From G963665185 sp049723905 (GTDB taxonomy: Bacteria > Desulfobacterota > Desulfovibrionia > Desulfovibrionales > Desulfovibrionaceae): a stretch of DNA of 64,000 nt. Positions 7,248 through 15,318 of this stretch are shown in pieces. A program made the position numbers and the translations under genes. The DNA is taken from contig NZ_JBJKFD010000001.1 in assembly GCF_049723905.1 (NCBI RefSeq), positions 3,038,001 through 3,102,000 on the forward strand. The letters run 5' to 3'. The notes under the pieces were generated by a model, which was given only the letters and a program-made list of their open reading frames with translations, was not told the origin of the DNA and made no database searches. Position 1 is the stretch's first letter. Every line of letters begins with the position of its first letter.

Positions 7248-8639
7248 TTACTTACCAGCCGGGGGGGTGAGTTCGCAAGAGTCGGGATGCGGCCCGGCGC
7301 TGTTGGGCGTGATGTGGTTCTGCCCGGTGGATTCGAGCACGGCGCGCCAGTAGCCGGACTGGATGTTCAGGTGCTTGCGTTTTTGCGTCACCAGCGAGAG
7401 GGGCAGGTGCAGGTAGCGGTCCTGCAGGCGCGATATGACCATGCCGGTCTTGCCGCACATGCCCGCATGCACTGCGCTCTGGCCCAGAAATCCGCAATAG
7501 ACCCGGTCGTTGGAGTTGGCCGGTACCGAGCGGATGATGTAGCTGGGATCTATATATTTGAGGGTGATGGGAATATCCCGGCTATTGAAATACTCTTTTA
7601 TGGATTTGATGAGCACCGTGCTGATGTCGGACAGCTTGAGGTTGCCGGAAGCGTCCCGCTCCTCGGTGGGCGGGCAGAGATGCTGTCCCGCGCCTTCCGC
7701 CAGAACAATCACAGCATGGTGGCGGGCATTGAGCCGCTCTTCCAGGGCGGGCAGCAGGCCGCGTTCGCCGTCCAGTTCAAAGTCGTATTCCGGCACCAGC
7801 ACAAAGTTGGCCTCGCGCAGGGCGAGCACGCTGTGTGCCGCAATAAAGCCGGAGTGGCGGCCCATCACCTTGACCAGCCCGATGCCGTTGTACGCGCCGG
7901 TGGCCTCTATGTGGGCGCAGCGGATGGATTCCGTGGCCTTATCCACAGCCGTGTCAAACCCGAACGACTTGGAAATGCAGCTGATGTCGTTATCAATGGT
8001 TTTGGGAATGCCTACCACGGAAATCTTGAGTTTGCGGCTTTCGATTTCCGCGCAGATGCTCTGGGCGGCCTTCATGGTGCCGTCCCCGCCTATCATGAAC
8101 AGGATGTTGATGTTCATCCGTTCCAGGGCGTCGACAATATCCTCGGCAGGCTGGGGGCCGCGCGACGAGCCCAGGAATGTTCCGCCAAACTGGTGGATGC
8201 GCGATACGCTTTCCGGCGTCAGCTCCACGAAGTCGTGGCCGTACTTGGGGATGAACCCTTGCAGGCCGAAGCGGATGCCCAGGCAGGCGGCTATATTGTA
8301 GCTGTGGAACGCCTCCAGCACGATGGACCGGATAACGTCGTTGATACCGGGGCACAGTCCGCCGCAGGTGACAATGGCGCATTTGGTTTTGCTGGGATCG
8401 AAGTAGACCTTCTCGCGAGGTCCGGCCAGCTCGAACACGCTGGCGGAGTCGTAATTGTCCTGGCTGGAAAGGTCGTCTTCGGCAAGATTCAGCAGAACCT
8501 TGGCGTCTTTTTCGACAAAACGGCAGTATTTCAGCGGATTGTCGCAACGGGGATTTCCCAGGGAAGGGATGTGGGTGTCCACAACCTGGTTGCGGGAATT
8601 TTTTTTGATCGCCTTTTTACCGGCGTTGGTTTTCGGCAT
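7248..8639 (-). CDS. 6-phosphofructokinase, long-form (plant/spirochaete-like clade)
   Basis: 463 aa. Phosphorylates fructose 6-phosphate in glycolysis, cytosolic. Motifs: TCGGLCPGINDVIR (phosphate-donor site), GGDGTMKAAQ (about 184), VVGIPKTIDNDI (about 210-219, catalytic Asp), VMGRHSGFIAA (about 258). The Gly after GGD points to ATP as donor, while the Lys in PKTIDND is the residue usually seen in pyrophosphate-dependent enzymes; plant-type ATP enzymes combine the two. N-terminal ~80 residues precede the catalytic core, as in long forms. GGAGGA lies just before the ATG at 8639; an upstream in-frame start (8693) is not needed. Confidence 0.88.
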   Translation of the reverse strand: MPKTNAGKKAIKKNSRNQVVDTHIPSLGNPRCDNPLKYCRFVEKDAKVLLNLAEDDLSSQDNYDSASVFELAGPREKVYFDPSKTKCAIVTCGGLCPGINDVIRSIVLEAFHSYNIAACLGIRFGLQGFIPKYGHDFVELTPESVSRIHQFGGTFLGSSRGPQPAEDIVDALERMNINILFMIGGDGTMKAAQSICAEIESRKLKISVVGIPKTIDNDISCISKSFGFDTAVDKATESIRCAHIEATGAYNGIGLVKVMGRHSGFIAAHSVLALREANFVLVPEYDFELDGERGLLPALEERLNARHHAVIVLAEGAGQHLCPPTEERDASGNLKLSDISTVLIKSIKEYFNSRDIPITLKYIDPSYIIRSVPANSNDRVYCGFLGQSAVHAGMCGKTGMVISRLQDRYLHLPLSLVTQKRKHLNIQSGYWRAVLESTGQNHITPNSAGPHPDSCELTPPAGK

Positions 8640-8909
8640 GATTCCTCCAGAAAGAATCAAACGCTCAAAATGAGTTCTGAGCAGTAGCTTCAAGGTAGCG
8701 CATATAGACCGCGAAAATCAAATTGCATTTTGTTGACGATCTTGCCATGAAATCCGCGCATCTGGGGACTGTACTGCAAATCTGGCCGGCAACACACCAA
8801 AAACCATTTATTTCAGCGAAAAATTTAAACAGGCAGTGAAAATCCCGGTCTGGTCATTTTCATAGTGTTTTGGTATGAAATAAAACAGGCAAACGACATT
8901 TGAGGAGTG

Positions 8910-8929
8910 CAGCCAAATTCCTTTGGCTG
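8910..8929. other. Perfect hairpin upstream of the phosphatase gene
   Basis: CAGCCAAA-TTCC-TTTGGCTG, an 8-bp perfect stem ending at the -35 element of a predicted promoter. Could be an operator or a terminator fragment for neither gene; the rest of the 8640-9026 gap shows nothing else recognisable. Confidence 0.4.
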
Positions 8930-8958
8930 TTGAAGTCTTGATATAAACAACATATAAA
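8930..8958 (+). promoter_or_regulatory. Predicted sigma-70 promoter for the receiver-PP2C gene
   Basis: TTGAAG, 17-base spacer, TATAAA; about 70 bases upstream of the chosen start codon at 9027. Confidence 0.5.
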
Positions 8959-9026
8959 AAAATGTAATGTCGTTGTCAGGCGCTTTACAAATGATTCCGG
9001 CAGGCTGTTATGACGAGGGGAGTGAA

Positions 9027-10220
9027 ATGTCGGAACGAATTCTTGTTGTGGATGATGACGAATACAGCCGGGGGTATCTGGCTATTCTGCTGCGTGCCTC
9101 AGACTATGAGACGTTCGAGGCGGTGGACGGCCAGGACGCCTATGAAAAGGCTGTTGCCACCGATCCAGATCTTATTCTCATGGATATCGTCATGCCGCGG
9201 CTGGACGGATTTCAGGCCTGTGCCTTGATCAAGGCGGAAGAACGTTTTGCCGACACCCCTATTATTTTCCTTTCTTCCAAAAGCGACACCGAAGACAAGA
9301 TAAAAGGGCTGGACATAGGCGGGGTGGACTATATCACCAAACCGTTCGATGAGGGCGAGGTTTTGGCCCGGGTCCGCAGCCAGCTCAAGATACGTGGCCT
9401 GACCAAAGAACTGCGACAGGCCAATGAAAAACTTACGGCCAAGCAGCTCCATCTGGACGAGGACCTCAAGGCGGCTGGCGAAATCCAGCGCAGCATGCTT
9501 CCTGCCTTTACCCCGCACCTGGGAAACGCCACCTTTGGCTGGAAATTCCACCCCAGCGACCAGGTGGGCGGCGATATTTTCAATGTCATCCCGCTGGATA
9601 ACGACCTGGTGAGTTTCTACGTGCTCGATGTCAGCGGCCACGGGGCCCCGTCCGCCCTGGTTGCCGTTTCCGTCACCCAGATTCTGCAGTCCGGGGGAAA
9701 CATGTGTTTGCTGCCCGGCGTGGAAAAGTCCAACCAGAGTCTGCTTGCCAGCCCGGTGGAGGTGCTCAGCTCCCTGGACAGGGAGTTTCCCATTGAGCGT
9801 TTCGACCGCTATTTCACCATGTTTTACGGCTGCCTCAATGTGCATACCGGCGAACTCGTCTATTCCGCGGCGGCGCATCCTCCACCCCTGCTGCTGCGTG
9901 CCGATGGAAGGTGCGAGCTGCTGGAAGAGGGCGGCTCCATCATCGGGCTTGTGGGCAAGGTGCCCTTTACCCAGGGGACGGTGCGCCTGGAACCGGGCGA
10001 CAGACTCTTTATGTACACGGACGGTATTACAGAGTACGAAGACGCCCAGGGTAATTTCTTCGGCCGGGAACGTCTGTTCGGGCTGGTGAAGGAGCACGGC
10101 GGGGATTCGCTGGATAGGCTTCTGGATACTGTCTACGAAAGTCTGATGCAGTTCGGCCAGGAACGCGACCCCAAGGACGATGTGACCATGCTTGCCCTGG
10201 ATTTCGGCCCGTCCGACTGA
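9027..10220 (+). CDS. Response regulator with PP2C (SpoIIE/RsbU-type) serine phosphatase output
   Basis: 397 aa. Residues 1-120 are a receiver domain (VVDDDEYSRG, phospho-acceptor Asp about 53 in LILMDIVMPRLDG, Lys in ITKPF). A helical linker with a coiled-coil look leads to the phosphatase domain: GEIQRSMLP, VGGDIFNVI, LDVSGHGAPSALVA, GDRLFMYTDGITE, DPKDDVTMLAL, covering the metal-binding aspartates. Expected role: when the receiver is phosphorylated, dephosphorylate a STAS protein such as 4596-4940. The ATG at 9027 has GAGGGGAG upstream; earlier in-frame ATGs lack one. The cognate histidine kinase is not adjacent. Confidence 0.92.
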   Translation: MSERILVVDDDEYSRGYLAILLRASDYETFEAVDGQDAYEKAVATDPDLILMDIVMPRLDGFQACALIKAEERFADTPIIFLSSKSDTEDKIKGLDIGGVDYITKPFDEGEVLARVRSQLKIRGLTKELRQANEKLTAKQLHLDEDLKAAGEIQRSMLPAFTPHLGNATFGWKFHPSDQVGGDIFNVIPLDNDLVSFYVLDVSGHGAPSALVAVSVTQILQSGGNMCLLPGVEKSNQSLLASPVEVLSSLDREFPIERFDRYFTMFYGCLNVHTGELVYSAAAHPPPLLLRADGRCELLEEGGSIIGLVGKVPFTQGTVRLEPGDRLFMYTDGITEYEDAQGNFFGRERLFGLVKEHGGDSLDRLLDTVYESLMQFGQERDPKDDVTMLALDFGPSD

Positions 10221-10226
10221 TCCCTC

Positions 10227-10265
10227 CGCGCAGCCGGGCCAATGCGCGGCTGTTTCCTCTTTCTT
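10227..10265 (+). terminator. Probable terminator after the PP2C gene
   Basis: Stem CCGCGCA / TGCGCGG with a GC-rich loop, followed by a pyrimidine-rich TTTCCTCTTTCTTTTT run. Confidence 0.55.
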
Positions 10266-10444
10266 TTTCTGATGATGTCTGCGTGCGGTCCGGCTACGGT
10301 TGGCCGCCGCATGGGCTGTTTTTTGTATTTTGCAGCCGAATGATTGTGTAAGTTTTCCTTTCTCCCGGTCTTGTTTCCTTTCTTCCTTTCCGTTTATTTT
10401 CTAAAGAAAGATCGAATCCTCTTTAAATCAAAATTTCGTTTGAC

Positions 10445-10467
10445 TTTTTTATTTAAAAAATAAAAAA
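10445..10467. promoter_or_regulatory. AT palindrome upstream of the Lrp-type gene
   Basis: TTTTTTATTT-AAA-AAATAAAAAA, a perfect 10-3-10 inverted repeat inside a very AT-rich stretch (10390-10520) with TTGAC just before it. Lrp-family regulators bind AT-rich palindromes and often repress their own gene, so this is a candidate auto-operator. Confidence 0.45.
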
Positions 10468-10542
10468 TGTCTGAACAATTTCAATTTAGAAAATTATCAT
10501 TCATCAAATTTTTTTTCTTAGACTTTGGCGCACGAGGGTAGC

Positions 10543-11016
10543 ATGACAAAGCACAGCCTGTCCCATCAAGAGCATCAATTGATCTCTGAACTTGTGGACG
10601 ATGGTTCGCAGTCGGCCGGAAAACTCGCCGAAAAGCTGCAAGTCACAAGTCCCACGGTTCGTTCCCGCCTTAAAAGCCTTGTTTCCAAAGGAGTCCTGCG
10701 CATCGCCGGACTCATGGACCCGTTCCAGGCCAAGGGATTCACCATCGCCCTGGTCTGTCTGACCGTTCAGAGCCACGAGCAGCTCAGTGAAAAGCTGGAA
10801 CAGGTTGCCGCACTGAAAAATGTCAACTGGGCCGCCATTGTTACGGGCCGGTACGACATAATGGTCGAAGTCGTCCTTTCCGAAGAAATTTCTGACCTGC
10901 ACCGTTTTCTCGACGAAGACATGTCCACCATCGGTGGCATCAACTCCAGTGAGAGTTTCGTCATGATGCAGGCCAAGCGCAAGTGGATACTGCTCCCCAA
11001 GGGGTGGCGCCGCTAG
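10543..11016 (+). CDS. Lrp/AsnC family transcriptional regulator
   Basis: 157 aa. N-terminal winged helix-turn-helix (LISELVDDGSQSAGKLAEKL.. VTSPTVRSRLKSL) and C-terminal RAM ligand-binding domain (WAAIVTGRYDIMVEVVLS.. FVMMQAKRKW). The family senses amino acids and acts as dimers or octamers. The alanine dehydrogenase gene starts 107 bases downstream on the same strand, so control of alanine catabolism is the natural inference. The ATG at 10543 has GAGGG at good spacing; the preceding gap is AT-rich with a palindromic candidate operator. Confidence 0.88.
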   Translation: MTKHSLSHQEHQLISELVDDGSQSAGKLAEKLQVTSPTVRSRLKSLVSKGVLRIAGLMDPFQAKGFTIALVCLTVQSHEQLSEKLEQVAALKNVNWAAIVTGRYDIMVEVVLSEEISDLHRFLDEDMSTIGGINSSESFVMMQAKRKWILLPKGWRR

Positions 11017-11123
11017 CCGGGCTTTGATGCGTTTTTGTCAATCGCGCTTCCCGCTGTGGGAAGTCGAACATACACACTTACAGCGTCTTCGGGCGCACCA
11101 ATAGTATTGTGTAGGAGGCATTC

Positions 11124-12230
11124 ATGATCATCGGTATTCCCAAGGAAATTAAAACCATGGAAAACCGGGTGTCCATGACACCCGCTGGTGTAGAAGCACT
11201 GATCCGTCGCGGTCACGAAGTCATTGTCGAGGCCGGAGCTGGCCTGGGCAGCGGCTTTGTAGACAGCGAATACACGGCCACCGGCGCCAAGCTGGGCGAC
11301 GCTGCCGCTGCCTGGGGCGCGGAAATGGTCATCAAGGTTAAGGAACCTATTGCCGCGGAATACAAGTTCCTGCGCGACGATCTTCTGCTGTTCACCTACC
11401 TGCATCTGGCGGCCGACAAGCCCCAGACCGATGCCCTGCTCAAGGCCGGCACCACCGCCGTTGCCTACGAGACCGTGCAGCTCCCCGATGGCAGCCTGCC
11501 CCTGCTCATGCCCATGAGTGAAGTGGCCGGTCGTCTGGCTCCTCAGGAAGGCGCACTGCACCTCAAGAAGACCATGGGCGGACGCGGCATGCTGCTGGGC
11601 GGCGTACCCGGCGTGGCTCCTGCCAACGTGGTTGTGCTCGGTGGCGGCATCGTGGGCACCAACGCCATCAAGATTGCCGTTGGCCTGGGCGCTCGTGTTA
11701 CGGTTCTGGACATCAACCACCACCGCATGCAGTACCTGGACGACGTGTTCGGAAACCACATCGTTACCATGAACTCCAACGAAGCCAACATCCGTGAAGC
11801 CGTTACCAAAGCCGACCTGGTTGTGGGCGCGGTTCTCATTCCCGGCGCCAAGGCTCCGCATCTGGTAACCCGCGAACTGATTTCCCAGATGAAGGAAGGC
11901 TCGGTCATCGTTGACGTTGCTGTTGACCAGGGCGGCTGCGTGGAAACCATCAAGGCCACCACACACACCGATCCCACCTATGTCATCGACGGCGTTATCC
12001 ACTACGGCGTGGCCAACATGCCCGGCGCAGTGCCCCGTACCTCCACCTTCGCACTGGTCAACCAGACCCTGCCTTACGCCATCAAGCTGGCGGAAAAGGG
12101 TGTGGGCGCCCTGCGTTGCGACAACGCTCTGAAGCATGGCCTGAACACCTATCAGGGCAAGCTGACCTTCCCTGCCGTTGGCGAAGCCTTTGGCATGGAT
12201 TACGTTTCCGCGGACGAAGTGCTGGCTTAA
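11124..12230 (+). CDS. ald: Alanine dehydrogenase
   Basis: 368 aa, the normal length. Interconverts L-alanine and pyruvate with NAD and ammonia. Visible motifs: IGIPKEIKTMENRVSMTP (substrate Arg), MVIKVKEP (Lys), LFTYLHLAADK (His), the Rossmann signature VVLGGGIVGTNAIKIA (about 170-185), and VIVDVAVDQGGCVE (catalytic Asp). Preceded by AGGAGG with ideal spacing. Likely under the Lrp-type regulator just upstream. In sulfate reducers the enzyme links alanine use to pyruvate metabolism. Confidence 0.96.
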   Translation: MIIGIPKEIKTMENRVSMTPAGVEALIRRGHEVIVEAGAGLGSGFVDSEYTATGAKLGDAAAAWGAEMVIKVKEPIAAEYKFLRDDLLLFTYLHLAADKPQTDALLKAGTTAVAYETVQLPDGSLPLLMPMSEVAGRLAPQEGALHLKKTMGGRGMLLGGVPGVAPANVVVLGGGIVGTNAIKIAVGLGARVTVLDINHHRMQYLDDVFGNHIVTMNSNEANIREAVTKADLVVGAVLIPGAKAPHLVTRELISQMKEGSVIVDVAVDQGGCVETIKATTHTDPTYVIDGVIHYGVANMPGAVPRTSTFALVNQTLPYAIKLAEKGVGALRCDNALKHGLNTYQGKLTFPAVGEAFGMDYVSADEVLA

Positions 12231-12296
12231 GCTGCACAAGGCGGTTCCTGAAACCGTCTGATTTGCGGAAATGGGCGATAAGGGATGGAAACAACA

Positions 12297-12420
12297 AATT
12301 GAAAAAGGGGCGACATCCCGTCATAGGATGAAACCCCGCGGGCTGCCTGCAAAGCAGCCTGAGACCGAAAGGACAGGCCTTTTCGGTGGTATATCCGGCT
12401 TAAATATTGTGTAAGGAATT
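12297..12420 (+). ncRNA. Candidate structured 3' UTR or small RNA downstream of ald
   Basis: Three successive hairpins: GGGG..CCCC enclosing CATCC/GGATG, then GCTGC/GCAGC, then ACCGAAA/TTTCGGT, followed by a strong terminator at 12425-12453. I do not recognise a known riboswitch; the ACCGAAAGGACAGG stretch recalls parts of the glycine riboswitch but the rest does not fit. Confidence 0.35.
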
Positions 12421-12424
12421 CCCG

Positions 12425-12460
12425 GCCCGGCCATGGGTTGTCCATGGCCGGGCTTTTCTT
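12425..12460 (+). terminator. Rho-independent terminator downstream of ald
   Basis: Long perfect stem GCCCGGCCATGG / CCATGGCCGGGC with a 5-base loop, followed by TTTTCTT. Confidence 0.85.
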
Positions 12461-12567
12461 ATGCCCTTGTCTGTTTTGCCTGGGTTCCCGAATTGATGCC
12501 GCGGGGAATTGCTGGCACAATCCGCATGCAGTTGAAACCACATCCAATCAGGGCAAAGAGAAACACT

Positions 12568-13920
12568 ATGTCGGCATCTTCTTCCATGCAGTGGGACAGC
12601 CTTCTTTCCTCGGACCGTCCATACCCTTCTTCCGTTCCCCAAACCCAACCGGAATCTAGGCCCGACCCAAGGTATGGCCGCAGTGATTTTCAGCGCGATA
12701 TCGACCGCATCATCTTCAGCGACCATTTCCGGCGTCTGGCAAGAAAGACGCAGGTCCACCCGCTCAACGAGAACGACCATCTCCATTCCCGGCTGACCCA
12801 TAGCCTGGAAACATCCAGCGTGGGCCGCAGCCTGGGCGAGGAAGTGGGCTATTTTCTGCAGGACATGGGCGAACTGCCCGCGGATGTTCTTCCCCATCAG
12901 GTGGGGCAGCTTGTGCATGCCGCCTGCCTTGCCCACGATATCGGCAATCCGCCCTTTGGCCACAGCGGCGAGAACGCCATCAAGGACTGGTTCAAGGACA
13001 ACCACAGGTACATCGACGATCTCCCCCCAGAGGAACAGTCCGACTTCACTCGTTTTGACGGCAATGCCATGTCCTTCCGCATTCTGGCCAGCACCGGGTT
13101 TGTGCGCACGGGCATGAACATGACCTACGCCCTGCTGGGAACGCTGCTCAAGTATCCCTGGCTTTCTGCCAAGTGCACCACCAAGGACAAGTTCAATTTT
13201 TTCCAGTCTGAAAAAAATCTGATGGACAAATTGCAGGACGAGCTGGGGCTTTTGGGAGAAAACGGCGTGCTGTGTAGGCACCCGCTGGCCTATCTTACCG
13301 AGGCGGCGGACGACATCTGCTACCGCATCATAGACATTGAAGACGCCACCGAGGTCGGCATTCTGGAACACAACTTCATGGTCGATTCCTTTCGCCACGC
13401 CTTGGACCTGTCCCAGGACAAGTATGAAAAATACCTTGCCCAGCATTTCCGCCAGAGAAACAGCAGGCTGCGCGCAACCCTCATCAACAGGGCCACGCAG
13501 GAGGTGGTTGCCGCTTTCAAGCAGCACTACGCCGCCATCATGGACGGCAGCTTCGACCCGGGCAAGGGGTTGATGGATATCGGCGAAAGCGGCGTGTGCC
13601 GTGAAATCTACGATTTGTACGATTCCATCGAGGAGCGGTTGTTCCTGTCCAAGCGCAAGATCATACTGGAAATAGGCGCGCAGAACACCCTGGGCGTGCT
13701 GCTGGAAACCATCATGCGCGAGGCCGACCGGGCGTGTTCCGGCAACAGCGCCGCCGGACGGGGAAAACTGGGCTGCATCCTAGGAAAGGATCTGGTGGAC
13801 GACATTCTGCAGCGGGAAAAGAGCCGCTATTGGATGTGCATGGCTGCCCTGGACTATGTTTCGGGCATGAGCGACCACTATGCCGCGGAAATGAGCCGCA
13901 AGTTCATGGGGCTGAATTAG
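12568..13920 (+). CDS. dgt: Deoxyguanosinetriphosphate triphosphohydrolase (dGTPase), HD superfamily
   Basis: 450 aa. Cleaves dGTP (or other dNTPs) to nucleoside plus tripolyphosphate. Motifs: RDIDRIIFSDHFRRLARKTQVHP near the N-terminus, HSRLTHSLETSSVGRSLG, and the HD pair ACLAHDIGNPPFGHSGE, then AYLTEAADDICYRIIDIEDA with the late metal-binding Asp. The ATG at 12568 (MSASSS) is chosen over an in-frame ATG at 12526; the ribosome site is weak in both cases. Single gene after the ald terminator. Confidence 0.9.
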   Translation: MSASSSMQWDSLLSSDRPYPSSVPQTQPESRPDPRYGRSDFQRDIDRIIFSDHFRRLARKTQVHPLNENDHLHSRLTHSLETSSVGRSLGEEVGYFLQDMGELPADVLPHQVGQLVHAACLAHDIGNPPFGHSGENAIKDWFKDNHRYIDDLPPEEQSDFTRFDGNAMSFRILASTGFVRTGMNMTYALLGTLLKYPWLSAKCTTKDKFNFFQSEKNLMDKLQDELGLLGENGVLCRHPLAYLTEAADDICYRIIDIEDATEVGILEHNFMVDSFRHALDLSQDKYEKYLAQHFRQRNSRLRATLINRATQEVVAAFKQHYAAIMDGSFDPGKGLMDIGESGVCREIYDLYDSIEERLFLSKRKIILEIGAQNTLGVLLETIMREADRACSGNSAAGRGKLGCILGKDLVDDILQREKSRYWMCMAALDYVSGMSDHYAAEMSRKFMGLN

Positions 13921-14175
13921 CCCAGGCCGCCTGCGGGGCCACAGGGGCCGCCATTTTCCGAGTTTTTTGGTTCCACGACATGCAGAATATCTGAAATTTT
14001 GCTCCTTTACCCGTTACATGGTAAAGATACCTATCCCCATTTGTCGGAGACGGTTATTTCATCCAGACAGTCGCATTTTTCGCCGGATTCGTTGTTTTTC
14101 ACAAACACTGGTCTGCCCGCTTTTGATGTGAAGAGCCTCTTTGATTTGGGGAAATAGGGGAATACGGGAAAAGGG

Positions 14176-15318
14176 ATGGAGATAACAAAATTCGCTGTTC
14201 CGGAAATAATATTCGGCAACGGCAGCATCAAACATCTGGCACCCTGCGCCAGGCGTCTCGGCGCCCAACGCGTCCTGCTTGTCAGCGATTCCGGCCTGGA
14301 AAAGGTTGGATGGGTCGATGTGGTCACACGCATTTTGGCCGAAGACGGCCTGGAGTGTGTCTATTTCAACGAAGTGGATTCCAACCCGCGCGACTGGCAG
14401 GTGCACAAGGGCGCGAAAATCTACATGGAAAACCAGGCCGACGTCATTATCGGCCTGGGCGGGGGCAGCCCCATAGATGCGGCCAAGGGCATTGGAACCC
14501 TGGTGGGAAACGGCGGCAAGATAAGCGATTATGAAGGGGCCAACCGCATCCAGCACCCTCTGCCGCCCATGATCTTTATCCCCTCCACCGGAGGCAGCGG
14601 TTCGGACGTTACCCAGTACAGCATCATCACCGATGTGGCGCGCCAGGTGAAGATGTCCATCATCAGCCGTACCCTGGTGCCCAATATTTCCATTATCGAC
14701 CCCAGCCTGCTCGTCACCATGACGCGTGAGCTCATTATCGCCTCGGGCGTGGATGCCTTTTCCCATGCCATCGAGTCCTACCTGTCCAAGCTGGCCTCAC
14801 CGTTTACGGAAAATCAGGCCCTTATGGCCATGCGTCTCATCCTGGAAAATCTGGGCGACGCCATCCAGACCAAAAATCCAAAGGCCCTGGAAAAGCTCTC
14901 CATTGCCAGCACCGCGGCGGGCATGTCGTTCAGCAACGCCGGGCTGGGCATCACCCACGCCCTGGCCCATTCGCTGGGCGGCAGGTTCGACGTCATGCAC
15001 GGCATGGTCCACCCCGTGCTTCTGCCTGTGGTGATGCGGTACAACATCCCGGCCTGCACGGAAAAGCTGGCCAATATCAGCCGGACCATCATGAAGCACG
15101 ACAAGGGAACATCAGAAGAGTTGGCCCATTGGACCTGCGATCATCTCACCAATCTGTTTGCGGGGTTGGATGTGCCCGTGCGACTGCGCGAGCTGATCCC
15201 GGACAAGTCCAGCCTGGACCAGATATGCCGCATGGCCCTGTATGATGCCTGTGCGGTAACCAACCCACGGTACGCGGCCTGGAGCGACCTCATGTCCATC
15301 TGCCGGGAGTCTTGGTAA
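14176..15318 (+). CDS. Iron-containing alcohol dehydrogenase (copy 1)
   Basis: 380 aa, group III NAD-dependent alcohol dehydrogenase. NAD site GLGGGSPIDAAKG (about 94-106); metal ligands in SGVDAFSHAIESY (Asp about 193, His about 197) and ITHALAHSLGGRFDVMHG (His about 261 and 275). Substrate probably a short-chain alcohol or diol. First gene of a three-gene operon: its TAA shares a base with the ATG of a histidine kinase (TAATG), and that gene overlaps a sigma-54 activator. A second ADH-kinase pair faces it from the other strand. The ATG follows a GGGAAAAGGG run that is very close to the start. Confidence 0.9.
   Translation: MEITKFAVPEIIFGNGSIKHLAPCARRLGAQRVLLVSDSGLEKVGWVDVVTRILAEDGLECVYFNEVDSNPRDWQVHKGAKIYMENQADVIIGLGGGSPIDAAKGIGTLVGNGGKISDYEGANRIQHPLPPMIFIPSTGGSGSDVTQYSIITDVARQVKMSIISRTLVPNISIIDPSLLVTMTRELIIASGVDAFSHAIESYLSKLASPFTENQALMAMRLILENLGDAIQTKNPKALEKLSIASTAAGMSFSNAGLGITHALAHSLGGRFDVMHGMVHPVLLPVVMRYNIPACTEKLANISRTIMKHDKGTSEELAHWTCDHLTNLFAGLDVPVRLRELIPDKSSLDQICRMALYDACAVTNPRYAAWSDLMSICRESW

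Noticed and set aside
7230..8687. 485-codon plus-strand frame opposite phosphofructokinase
   Set aside because: Antisense shadow; the minus-strand gene has Shine-Dalgarno and catalytic motifs.
12320..12400. Glycine riboswitch
   Set aside because: Only a GAAAGGACAG fragment is reminiscent; the rest of the conserved core is absent and the next gene is a dGTPase.
14000..14175. Sigma-54 promoter for the ADH-kinase-regulator operon
   Set aside because: No GG-N10-GC element with acceptable neighbours is visible in the gap.
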